This document shows positions 25,162-36,354 of a stretch of 64,000 bases of DNA, piece after piece. The stretch is from contig OZ038530.1 of the NCBI GenBank assembly GCA_964036665.1, positions 8,694,501 to 8,758,500 on the forward strand, read 5' to 3'. Positions within the stretch are counted from its first letter, which is position 1. Each line of letters starts with the position of its first letter. This DNA is from Gordius sp. MW1 (taxonomy: Eukaryota; Nematomorpha; Gordioida; Gordea; Gordiidae). A program made the position numbers and the translations under genes. Below the pieces are notes generated by a model. That model did no database searches. It was not told the origin of the DNA and was given only the letters and a program-made list of their open reading frames with translations.

Positions 25162-25785
25162 TTATATATCATCAACATCATCTTCTTCATCATCACTTGA
25201 TTCTTCTTCCTCATGTTCATCAAATTCAATATTATCATCCTCAGGCTGTGTACCAAACATGTCAGTTTCATTGATTTTTGCTGTTATAAAAGTTTTCATT
25301 TATATTATTATACATAAAACATTGAATTACCAGATACAGGAAGTTCCCCATAATTTTTTAAGTTTCTGGCTTCACTTGCATTGTATTTAAGAATGACATC
25401 TGCCTTTGCATCTTGATAATCTCGTAACCCTATTAATATAATATCCCCTTGACTGATCCAAACCTAAAAATACTAATAATTTTTTATTTGTCTTTAAACC
25501 TTTTTCCTTAGCTTTCCACGAATATGGCAAAGCCTTTTAACACCGTCAAAACAAAATGCCTCAAGCCTACCATTTCCTAACATTTTCGTAACTTGTGCAT
25601 ATTCTAAAATTCAATTCTATAGATTTCTATATTTTAATAACCTTGTCCATCTTCTTTAAACACAAGTTCTCGTTTTTCGGCATCATTTTCATTTTTGCCT
25701 CTCCTACGATTTTTACCACCCTTTCCTGAATTAAAAAGTTATACGTATAAAATTTGATAACTAATTAACCTTTATTTTTAGGCAT
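25162..25785 (-). CDS. EIF1AX: Translation initiation factor eIF1A, complete, five exons
   Basis: Minus-strand exons 25785-25770, 25725-25642, 25603-25500, 25463-25331 and 25280-25162 give 151 aa (human 144). eIF1A binds the 40S A site and supports scanning and start selection. The N-terminal tail is [15 protein letters not shown], the OB fold runs through [29 protein letters not shown] and [20 protein letters not shown], and the acidic tail ends EEDDVDDI. All junctions are GT-AG and in frame. The first coding exon has only 16 nt. Identity along the core is high enough to make this assignment secure; it appears intact. Confidence 0.96.
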
Positions 25786-26060
25786 AGCAAATGAATAAGA
25801 TCTTATTAATAAAACAACGAAAGCTGATTATGATTCCGCGTAGATTAGGTACAAATAAATTATTTTCTTTTAGATAACGAAACATCCAGCTTATAATGTC
25901 TAGTAAAATAATATTAATCTAAGCACTCGTGTTAATAAAATGTAACAGACTAGTCCATATATAAAGATAAGACTATCTTCGACAACGCTTTATACATTTG
26001 ATTCTCCTTGACTACTATGTACATGTCTTTTGGCTTAAACGATTTTGGGGTGAGGTAACG

Positions 26061-26232
26061 ATAGGCGTAGCCAAGGGGTGGCAGGGAGGAGCAACTACCC
26101 CCCCCCCCCCCTTAATCCAATATTTTTTTAACATTTAATATAACTATGCCTAGAATTACTGAAAATTATAATTTTGCTCCTCCCTAAATCGTTATTGTCC
26201 CCCCTTTAAATCCAAACCTGGAGAGGCCCATG
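26061..26232. mobile_element. Degenerate CATGGGCG-family MITE
   Basis: Left end ATAGGCGTAGCCAAGGGG and right end TGGAGAGGCCCATG are diverged inverted ends around C-run and G-run blocks. No target duplication remains. The flanking 26233-27080 is AT-rich with nothing else that I can support. Confidence 0.65.
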
Positions 26233-27167
26233 GTGGCAGCAATTAATAATTTAAGGGGCCGTGACTTAATCTTTTGTTTGGATTATAATTTTTTTTACTG
26301 AATCTAATTAAAACAATCACAGAGCAATGTGACTTATGGTAAAGCATAATCACTCAAAATCCTAAAACAAAAATTATTTTAATTGAAATCACGATTTTAA
26401 GTATTAATAATCATTTTAAAATTATTTTTACACAAGGTGACTTAAATTATGAATAAATTTGTGTCTTAATTAAAAAGTGAATTTTACAAAATTTACCATA
26501 TTCGTGCTAGGTTGGGGTCATTTAAAATGATTTAACTTGTTTTGAGCTTGACACAGAGTATCTCTTTTGCTTTTTTACGACTGGACATCTAGTATAATTT
26601 TAAGCTTTTCCCCTTGAATATTATAATCCTCAACCTCTGATGATATTTGGATGTCTTTCAAAAACTTAATTGTTTTATAAAATATATTTTGTCATAATAA
26701 ATATAATATAAATTAATAAATTATATCAATAAAAAAAACAATATTCCGTGTACTAGAGTTAATGCCGCTTCCGTGCTTTGCTAATCTTCATTCATATATT
26801 CGTATATATAGACGTAACATATTCACTGCTTTCTTTAAAGAAGTAAGAATTTCGACTCAATCTATTATATCAAATATTTGAGCTAATAGAACTTTAATCT
26901 TATTTACTAATTACCCTTTGGGGCAAAATTAATCAAAAGGAGAATATTTAACTAATTGATTTTAATCTTTGGAAACAAGACATTGCACATGCTTCTTATA
27001 ATATATAAAACTTGCTGCTTTATTAAATGAGAGTGACACTTAAAGTCGTGAGACAGCTCAGCACATTAAGAAATAGAACGCTTTACGCCAGTGGCGTAGC
27101 TAGCCTTTTTGCCTTGGGGGGGGGGGGGGCCGGGCTTTGATTTCACATAAGTGGGAAGGGGTCAAAC

Positions 27168-27315
27168 CATGGGCGTAGGTAGGGGGGACAAAAAAAATTT
27201 CAATACAAAAACCCTTAAAAATTAAAAAAAAAATTATGTTTTGCCCCCCCCCCCCCCCAAATGAACTTAAAACATTTTCGCCCCCCACCTAATACAAAAC
27301 ATGGATACGCCCATG
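27168..27315. mobile_element. CATGGGCG-family MITE nested in hAT, TSD GGTCAAAC
   Basis: Ends CATGGGCGTAGGTAGG and GGATACGCCCATG; perfect 8-bp duplication GGTCAAAC at 27160-27167 and 27316-27323. It is inserted in the left part of the hAT element at 27089-29339. Confidence 0.9.
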
Positions 27316-28399
27316 GGTCAAACGCAATTGAAAATTTTCGCTCATAGACGTTGGACAAACTTAAAATTCCGCTACTCCTTTGTGTATTTTATCTACTAAC
27401 ATCACAATAGTATGCTTCAGACCCTCATGTTTATAGGAAAAATAAATAAAATTTATTCATAAATAAAACAAAGTAATGTAGTTAAAATTTTCACAAGGTA
27501 TAATAAGTTTTTGTATAAATGAATTGTGAGCACAAAGTGGAACGGGGATATTGACAAGATATCTTTGACATTTTAAAAAATAATACAAATAGTAAAAAAA
27601 CTATACAACAAAGCTTCTATAAAAATATTTTATTGCCACAACCCCAAAAAATCTTGGCCATATATATATAACAAATTTTAATTTTACATATGCTGTCAGC
27701 ATTTTCAAGCAGCATTTATATCAGGAAAACAATGAGAACATTTAAAAGCCTTTTTAAGGTTAGATCCTCAAAAGGCGAAATTATAACATAAAATATAAAA
27801 AATTAATTATGAAATTAAAATTCGTTTAAGAATGAGTATTTAGAAGTTATTGCCCCTGATGATATTATAGATATATTTGCACAACTCCCCCATTACACCA
27901 CCTAAATCAAAATGAACTGATAAATTTAACGGCTAGATGAACCTAAGTCAAAATTAAATGAATCAAAATTTCATTTTATAATTTTAGATGAAATTAGAGA
28001 TGTGAGATGCACAGAACAACTTAGCGTTTGTGTACATTTTGTTGAATCCAATGACACACCAAAAGGAATTTTTTCAGGATTTTTATCCCTTGAACGTTTT
28101 GATGCGTTAACAATTCTATAAAATTCAGGATTTTTTATTAATATTAATTTATCAAACTTACGATGGGATATCACTAATAAAGGGGAAAAAATGGTGTACA
28201 TTGGAAAATCATTAGCTTTATATGTGCATGTGGTGTGGTACATAAAATTATGCAAGAAATGTTAAACAATGAAATGGATAATTAAATTGAATCCTGGATA
28301 GAATTTTCGTAAATTTAATTATATTTTAAATCATTTTGAAAGTGTAAAAAGTTTAAAACAATTTTAAAAGCCCAGATAATTTTTCATTAAATATTAAAA

Positions 28400-28585
28400 T
28401 TAGACTTTTAATAGTAGTTCATTAAGCCTTTTACTCGATGTTGCAAACAAATTTATAATATCATCCGGGGGTATAACATCTATAAAGTCATGTTCTAAGC
28501 TCAATAAAACTAAGGAAGATAACCTATCATGTCCAATTGTGGAACGAAGATAAGTTTTAATCCATTTCAGCAATGAGAACGATCT
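28400..28585 (-). pseudogene. hAT transposase C-terminal fragment
   Basis: Sixty-one codons plus stop are open and match the end of ZMYM-like hAT transposases: a RSFSxLKxIKTYLRS opening, then SSLVLLSLEHD and DDIINLFA. It is the remnant of the transposase of the surrounding element; the N-terminal part is not readable. Confidence 0.75.
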
Positions 28586-29777
28586 TTATGAACATGAAGT
28601 TATTGGGATAGTTAAAATCATTTTCATCAAATAATAATATTTAGAAAAACTGTTGAGGGCAAAATTTTAATAAGTGAAAAAATATCATTGCATTTTATTT
28701 TATTCGAAGGTAAAGAACTATAATATATTACATAATTTTTTGCCATTATTATTTCAGCATCTTGCAGTTTTAATGCATAATGGTTAATTACTCTTGATAA
28801 AAGAGAGTTATCGCAAAAAAAGGGGATGAAGGGTTTAAACCTTCTAAAGACTTATATAAATTAAAATTAATTTCCGAAAATCTTATGTTAAATTCTGCTA
28901 TTATTCTATCGATAATAGGACAAGATAAATCAATTTTGAAATCAATTAATGAATTGGTAGATTCAAAAGAGTAAAAAGTGGCTTTTTTGGTTTTTTTCTA
29001 CGTTTAGAAGGTAATAAATCAAAAATTAAAGCTAAATCTTTCGCCTTATTATTAAAAATTTGATAGTGATCCTCATTTCTAATATCAATTAAAGTTAATA
29101 GGCTATTAACCGTTTTTAAGCAAATGTTTGGGCTTTGAGACTCGCTCTAAAGTTTTTTGAACAAGTTCAAAAATATAATAATCTTCATTTTGTTTCTTAA
29201 TTAAGATAAAATAAAAAAATGGCTTAAGGGGCTCAGGGGCCCAAGATTTTTCCCTGGGAGGGGCCCATGGGGCCCGGTTTTTGCTCTTGGGGGAGGGGGG
29301 CGGCCGGGCCCCCGCGGCCCCCACCTAGCTACGCCACTGCTTTACGCTAAGCCAAATCTATAAATGAAAAAGAATATGTTAATGTCAAACCATGCCTTTT
29401 GTTAATTTTTATTTTTCATTCTTCATTTATATTGGTAAGGCTTTTCAAGAAGGAAAGGAATCCGCATAGAATTTATGACTATTCTTATAATAGGATTCAA
29501 TTTAAAACAAATTCCAAATCAATTTCATTTCAAATAATATATAGTTGACATTTTCATGATGTAAATGGGTTAAATTTCATCTTCATGTTTTATTAGTAAA
29601 AGTAAATTTATATTGTGAATATTTATTCCATTTTTTCGAGAATCCATACCTAGCATCATTTTGTTTAAAAATGAATTTAATAGATGTCTATATTATGTCA
29701 AAGAGAAAGCCTTAAAGTTAAAATGGAAAATAATTTATTTATAATAAAAAGGGTAAGAATTTGACTATGTGTTTTGT

Positions 29778-29941
29778 CATGGGCGTAGCCAGCATTGGAA
29801 TTAGAGGGGGGCAATAATGATTTAGGGAGGGGCAAAATTAACATTTTTGAAATTTTTGCCATAATTTTAATAAATTTTAACAAATTTTTGGATTTAGAGG
29901 GAGGCAGCCGCCCCTCCCTGCCCTCGCTGGCTACGCCAATG
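29778..29941. mobile_element. CATGGGCG-family MITE, TSD TGTTTTGT
   Basis: Ends CATGGGCGTAGCCAGC / GCTGGCTACGCCAATG with a perfect 8-bp duplication TGTTTTGT at 29770-29777 and 29942-29949. Core has GGGGGGCAATAATG and GGCAGCCGCCCCTCCCTGCC. A typical copy. Confidence 0.92.
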
Positions 29942-30264
29942 TGTTTTGTCCCAATTATAAAAATAAGTCCTGTATGTATGATAAATTTATGTATAATTTT
30001 AAACGGATTGGTTATGAATGAATTTGTTGATATATTTTCGACAAAGTGCTTAATATTTATTTGCACAAATCTATCTACCTTAAGCTCCTATATTAAGTTC
30101 ACAGCAGGACCTTTAATAAGTTTAATTTAAGGCCGGGCCTATCAGGAAACTATTTCGCATTTATCTAAGTGAGGAAATAAAGTTTATACCGGTTTCTACG
30201 TGGACCAATTTTAAAATTTAAATCTACGAATGAATTAAGCTTTAGTAATATACTATAGTTAGTG

Positions 30265-30915
30265 CCTTGCATTCTTTGGCCCGAGCCCGCCCGACGTGGC
30301 AATTATTAATGCCCGAGCCCGACCCGAGACCGAAACACTTTATTGTTTAATTTTTTAGCTCCACCCTAGCTCGAGCTTAACCCGATTTACTTAATAAAGA
30401 TTAAAAATTTACATTCCAAAATTATTTTACAATAATAAAAACTAAATTATTGTTTTTATTCGTTATTTAAAATGAGGATAGTTTTGAATTAAAGAATCCA
30501 ATTTCTTTTACTAAAATGCATTTTTACCGTAATTTTATACTTTAAAAATAAATATGGTTTAACAGTAAAAAATGAATCCGCCTTTTGAAATATTTACTTA
30601 GTTTATTTTTTAAATTATAATAGCTACTATGGATATATATATGGGATTGTAATTTGCAATTATTAACAAAAAACTATTATAAACAGGGTAGAGGGCTAGA
30701 GTTTTTAAGCTATATTATGTATGCTGTACGAAGATGTTTATTTTATATCTTATTGGATTATTTTAAACTTGTTTTATATAAGGTTTGTTTGTTTAGGTTT
30801 AATTAGGGTCGGGTTCGGGCCTCTAGATGGGCTGCCTCATCATGAATCACCCCCCCCCCAAAAAAAACCCAATTTTAAGTTTTTCACGAGCCCGCCCCGT
30901 GCAGGGCTCTTATGT
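30265..30915. mobile_element. hAT-like remnant with GCCCGA subterminal repeats
   Basis: GCCCGAGCCCGCCCGA repeats on the left (30285-30375) and GGGTCGGGTTCGGGCC with CGTGCAGGGCTCT on the right (30805-30912) mirror the subterminal structure of the elements at 32574-33295 and 59996-60713. The left end has decayed and no target duplication is visible. The interior is AT-rich. Confidence 0.55.
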
Positions 30916-31474
30916 AATATATATAGCGAACTTTATAGGAATTATATATTTTAGATTAATAAATGTCGATTAATTAATTGATACTAAAAGGAAAGTTAAA
31001 TTTTTTTAGCAAAATTGTGTTCTGCATCATATTTTAATATCCTTAAGCACGCGACTTACATTTGATTATAGATAAAGTATGAGGAGTACAATTTTTTAGT
31101 ATGATGTTTTTACGATAACCTAAACTTTAATTAACATGGTTTCTAAACTAAGGACTTTAGCTTCTCTGAGTCACAGCGAAACAATGAATTTTTACATATC
31201 CAATTAATTCGAAACCAATGTCTGCCAAACTGAGTATCACCTTCAGGTTTGCAACAAATCTATATATACATGCTATTCCTATTGATTGCCATAAAAACAT
31301 TCCATTTTTTCGTGATATGGTAATAGAATGTAAATAAGATATTTTTTCTTGTAATACCCTACGATCTAGGAGGCTTAAAGTAAATAAATGATAGGTAAGG
31401 AAGGTATCGACCTGTTTTGTTTTCGCCCTAATACCAATTATACTTCATTCATCTTATTTTTATTAATATAATTT

Positions 31475-31835
31475 ATGGTGCGTTCGGTTAAAATTATTCG
31501 TGTCCTTGTGGTATTACTTTCATTGGGATTTATAACATCCGCTCTATTTATGTTATTCAATAAAGCGACAGCCTCTAATAATAATCCTCAGGTAGAATCT
31601 GAAAAATCGCAAATCACAATCGAAAATGACTCAAATGTGAGACAAGGGGAACCAAATGTGAATGGCAAATTAAGGAGGATCAATTCGAGAGGAAAATCTT
31701 TGAGGAACGAAATTCCATCTTTTATTATTCTCGATGGAGAAAATGAGCGCCTTAAAATAAAAAATTCACAAGAATGGGATGCATTCGTGAGCAGCAATAA
31801 AGTGGAAGAAATCGGAGAAATATACCAAAAATGTG
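31475..31835 (+). CDS. First exon of an unidentified type II membrane protein
   Basis: The frame opens with MVRSVKIIRVLVVLLSLGFI, a short basic cytoplasmic end followed by one hydrophobic segment (about residues 9-30), as in signal-anchored Golgi or ER proteins. A polar Asn/Glu-rich stem follows, then a more ordered-looking part (IPSFIILDGENERLKI; WDAFVSSNKVEEIGEIYQKC). A GTAAAC donor at 31836 would end the exon in phase 1 after 120 codons. I do not recognise the family and did not find the next exon. Confidence 0.5.
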
Positions 31836-31928
31836 GTAAACATTTTTTGCTAATATTTGTGATTAGGTACATATTTATTAGTTTATTCATTAACCTAATA
31901 GAACAGGCTTAGTAGGTGTAGGGAAACC

Positions 31929-32069
31929 CATGGGCGTAGCCAGGTTTTGGATTGGGGGAAGGGCGAAAATGTTTTCAATTAGGGGGGGGGGGACATAAAA
32001 ATTTTTAATTTTAAGAATTTTAGTATTTAAAATTTTTCCCTATCCCCCCCCCCCCCGGCTACGCCCATG
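31929..32069. mobile_element. CATGGGCG-family MITE, TSD GGGAAACC
   Basis: Ends CATGGGCGTAGCCAGG / CCGGCTACGCCCATG; duplication GGGAAACC / GGGAGACC (7 of 8) at 31921-31928 and 32070-32077. It lies downstream of the membrane-protein exon, probably in its first intron. Confidence 0.88.
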
Positions 32070-32573
32070 GGGAGACCTCTCTCCTACATTTTTCATACAA
32101 AAAGCAAAATTCTGATTAATTTTTAAAAATTATCAATTTAGTACCTATTGCCGCCTAACCAATTCAAATCCCGCCTACGCTCTAAATTAAAAAAACGATA
32201 TCTAGGTTTGGTTTATATTAAATCCATGCTAGCATTAAAAATGATTTTCAGTTGCAAATTTATAGATATTATTGTCCAGTTTAAACCATGTTTAATCATG
32301 GTACTGTGTGGGTTATTTAATTTCAATTATATTATTGAGTAGTTTGAGCAAATCTATGGCTCCAAAAAGTATAGATAATTAGACCATACGCTGACGCTCG
32401 GCATGCACAAACGATCTTTAGTTAACCCTCGAGAGTACTTATGGGGTGTGAGAAATCCCACGAAAGTTTTAATTTTATAGCACTCAAACAACTTTAGATT
32501 TAGTGCTTTTGTTTTTTCAGTATTTTAATAATTTAGCAAAGGCTATATTCCCTGAAATTTCATGTGCTTTGCC

Positions 32574-33295
32574 TAGAGGCCTGCAAAGTCACTTTTTTTC
32601 AACCCCAACCCGACCCAACCCGAAAGCGTTTCTAAATTTTCAAACCCACCCGACCCGACCCGAAAGCGTTTTTAAATTTTCAACCCGAACCCGACCCGAC
32701 CCGAAAGCGTTTTTAAAATTTCAACCCGACCCGACCCGAAAGCGTTTTTAAATTTTCAACCCGGACCCGACCAAGTAGAAAAATTTGAGGATAAAAAATT
32801 TATTCGACAGAAATGATCATACAAAATTTGATTAATAAATTTAATAAATTGATTTACTATATTTATGTATAAATATTGCGTCTACAATTTCGGGGCGTAA
32901 ATTAGCCCTTCTCTCTTCTATAATTCTCCCAGCAGTGGAAAAGGACCTCTCGCTACTGGTAGACTATAGACTATAAACAATAATAAATAATCATTTGTTA
33001 ATATTTTACCTTTCATGATTCAGCTTTAAATTTTAATTTGTCTCCAAATGAAACGAATTATAAAAATAGAAAAGGAAATTGATTATATGAATGAATGATT
33101 ATAATTAGTTATACAATTCCATATTGTTTTACAAAAATTATAGATAATAGCATTAATTTAACAAATACGTTTCGTTCATTTTGTAATGTAAGATTCATAT
33201 CCTTTAAACCGACTCTATAAATCGAACCCGACCCGACCCGAAAGCATTCTAAAATTAGGTCGGGTCGGGTTTCAGGTGACCCGTGCAGGCCTCTA
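32574..33295 (-). mobile_element. hAT element, 8-bp TSD GCTTTGCC
   Basis: Inverted ends TAGAGGCCTGCA / TGCAGGCCTCTA bound 722 bp. The perfect duplication GCTTTGCC lies at 32566-32573 and 33296-33303. Subterminal CCCGACCCGACCCGAAAGCG repeats occupy 32600-32770 and recur inverted near 33230-33270. A minus-strand transposase tail TSSERSFSTAGRIIEERR with NLRPEIVDA (about 32960-32875) is the hAT dimerisation domain; the rest of the transposase is gone. Confidence 0.92.
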
Positions 33296-33397
33296 GCTTT
33301 GCCCCAATAAATTTGGAGATATAAGCGTTTGTCCACATACCCCATAAGGTCAGTTAAGAAAGTTTTTTCTATTAATTGCAATTTTTAAATATCTTAT

Positions 33398-35299
33398 TAG
33401 AGATGACAGTATAAGGAAATTTCCTGGGAATATTAGGAAATTCTCGCGTAAAATTTCTATGGGAATTTTATAATTTCCCGGTAATTTCCCTCATAGCTAA
33501 TAACATGTGAGATATATCATATATTATGTTTGTAATTAATATTGGTGCTTAAGACATCTGATTCCATTTTTTTTAAGATGTTTAATTAAGTAATTATATT
33601 TTCATAATATTTCCAATATTTCATGATTTGATTATTAAAAAAAATCAAAGCTACTAAGGCCTTCTTAAAAATTATTATGAAAATCATTCTGGTTTGTTTT
33701 TCAAATTTTGACTAAGCCTAGAGGTCGACTAAGAAAAAGAGACCAAAAATCTTGGGTCCGTTTATGTTTAGTCGACTAAAACCGAAGGTTTATTAAACAA
33801 AACTTAGCCGTTTTTACAACACTAGTGTGAAAGTGAATATAGGTTTTAACAACTTTGTATCGGTGGGATTGGATTGATAAAGTAGGTAGAGCGAAATGGA
33901 ACGCAATATTTAGGGCTATTATAGCCCATCATCAGGGGGAAAAAAGGTGAAGATAAAGGCACAAACAATAAAAATGAAGTAAAGTGAATAAATGGGTAAC
34001 ATAAACACTTTGTTAGATAAAAACAAAAAAATTTGTGACTTCACCTTCACTTTTTTTTATATTTTTTCCCCTCATGATGAGCTATAACCCAAAATATCGC
34101 GTTCCATTTCCCTCTACCTACTTTATCAATCCACACCTACCAATTTTATACAAAGACATTCTTAATACAGGTTTAACCATCACAGAGGAAAATATATTTT
34201 TAAAGAAATAAGTAAAAAAATTGAACAACTTGGCAAAGGAACTAGTTTTTGTTGTTACAGATAATGCAGCCAACATGAAAAAAGCTAGGTCTAGGTAGCT
34301 TTGAAAGCTAATTACACCGCACTTGAATGTTTTGGGTGTGCAGCCCATGGCTTGAACATACTCATCAAGAATATTTGTTCAAAAAATGAATTTTTAAAGC
34401 CAAGAATATTATCAAAAAGCGCAATGCAATTCTTACATCGATTATGTAAAAAACAATGGAAAATCAATTTAATTGAAAGTTCTAGGCTCAACTAGATGGG
34501 GTGGGGTTGTTATAATGCTTGAGACCTTGATTTTGAATAAAGCTATTCTTCAAGAAATGGCAATCAGTGAAAGTTTTGAAGATAAAGACAAAAGGCAAAT
34601 TTTGTTGGATAACGAAATTTGGAACTTTATATAAACTATTTTGCGCCACCTAGGCTTTATAATTTCTAAAATACTGCAGGCAGAGGAAGAGCATTTATGT
34701 CCGATAGTCGAAGCATTTTATATAATATACACATCGACGAAGGCTTATCGTATTACAAGAACAATAACATAAATTATTTTATCAAAAAGAGGCAATATTT
34801 TTGTTGTCAAGATCTTCATTTGGCTGCATATTTGCTGGATCAGAGGTACAATAAACTCAAGAACAAATTAGCTAATGACAAAATAGGCAAAATTCTGGCC
34901 TTAAGGCACAATTTACACCTTATCAACCGAGGAAACCCACCCGGTTATCATGCAATGTCATCCTCAGATTCTACAGATGAAGATCTAGAAAAAATTGAAT
35001 TAGATGCCGAACAGCGCTGATCTGTTTATGTAAATAAATAACAAAAACTTTCATTTATTAAATTATCTAAATGTTAGTTATAAATTTCTAAATAAATGTT
35101 TTTAAATTCAACTTTAGATGAGTTGTTTTTAGTGTTTTCATTATTTTTTGAGTTGTTGATTCACCCTACATGGAGCTATTTTAAAATTTCCAATTATTTT
35201 CTTTATCTTCCCATAAATACTCTTATTTTACCAGTATTGACCCAAATTTCCCTTGCAAATTTCCCCAAAGCTTGCGTTGGGGAAAATATGACATCTCTA
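33398..35299 (+). mobile_element. hAT element with decayed transposase
   Basis: Ends TAGAGATGACAGTAT and AATATGACATCTCTA suggest a 1.9-kb element; subterminal TTTCC-rich motifs occur at both sides. No clear target duplication. Plus-strand transposase pieces: VFVVTDNAANMKKA (34250-34290), CFGCAAHGLNILIKN (34330-34372), a TRWG-like block near 34490-34510, and 34697-35020 (YLLDQRYNKLK...). Frames shift between pieces. An inverted repeat pair (about 33845-33950 and 34045-34155, TAAAGTAGGTAGAG) indicates another MITE inserted upstream. Confidence 0.75.
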
Positions 35300-36354
35300 A
35301 TTTTTTTTAAATAGTTAAGCAGGTATCATTTAGAGTGAATATTGTTATATATTTTTTTTTAACTTTTGTGGGGTTATTTTTAGTACTTTTTTTGATAAGC
35401 TGTTAAAAAACTCGGGCCTTCGGCCCGCGTGGGAAGGGGAGAAGGGGAAGAGGGAAAGGGGAATATAAGGGAAGGGGGGAAGGGAAGGGGGGAAGGGAAG
35501 GGGGAACGAAACTCATCTATACTTCGTATAAAAATAGCATATTTGTGCAATTTATGAGCGAGAAAGGTGGGAAGGAGCGAAAATGCCTATAGGGGGGTAT
35601 TACATACAAAATGAGTAGTTAATTATACAAATGTTCCATCACTTTGGCCAGTGGTGATCTTTTCTAATGGTTAGCAGACAGCCAAATAACTAGCCTATAA
35701 TTATAATCAAGAAAAAAAATCGATTTTAATCTCACTTTGGCCGATGGTGATTTTTTTATTGGTGAGTAGCCAGCGGACGGTCAAAAAGTCATATTATCAA
35801 TGGTATTAACAAGAACAATATTAAAAAAAAGAATTTGTCCTCTCCGGGATTCGAACCCACATCAGTAGAGGCATAGGCTTTTGTAGGGGCACAGGGACCC
35901 ATATCAGTAGAGGCATAGACCCTTGAAGGGGAGGGCATAGGGTCATTATCAATGTTAACCTAATATTCCAATTCAAAACGAAAAAAAAAAATTCCGATTC
36001 ACACTTTAATGGTAATTTTTTTTCATTAGTCAGTAGCCAGCGGACGGCCAAAAAGTCGTAATCAATGGTATTATCAAAAACAATATATTAATTTAAAAAA
36101 AAAGAAATAAAATTTCGAATCACAATTTGGCCATTGGTCTTCATTGGTCAGTAGCCAGCGGACGGCCAAAAAGTCATATTATCAATGGTATTAACAAGAA
36201 CAATATATTGATTTAATTAAAAAAAAATTGCCCTCTCCGGGATTCGAACCCACATTAATAGAGGCATAGGCTTTTGTAGGGGGGGGGCACAGTGACCCAT
36301 ATAAGTAGAGGCATAGGCCCTTCTTCGGGAGGGCACAGGGTAATTATCAATGTT

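Larger units (their letters stand above)
27089..29339 (-). mobile_element. hAT transposon, 8-bp TSD CTTTACGC
   Basis: Inverted ends CAGTGGCGTAGCTAG / CTAGCTACGCCACTG bound 2251 bp. The perfect duplication CTTTACGC lies at 27081-27088 and 29340-29347. A minus-strand transposase tail is visible at 28585-28400 (RSFSLLKWIKTYLRSTIG, then LSSLVLLSLEHDF and a terminal stop), the ZMYM/hAT dimerisation region. Upstream coding is decayed. A plus-strand fragment (27839-27880, VIAPDDIIDIFA) matches the same tail in the other orientation, so a second copy is rearranged inside. A CATGGGCG MITE is nested at 27168-27315. Confidence 0.85.

Noticed and set aside
32574-33295. Satellite DNA because of CCCGACCCG repeats
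   Set aside because: The repeats are subterminal and bounded by inverted ends with a perfect 8-bp duplication, so it is a hAT element.
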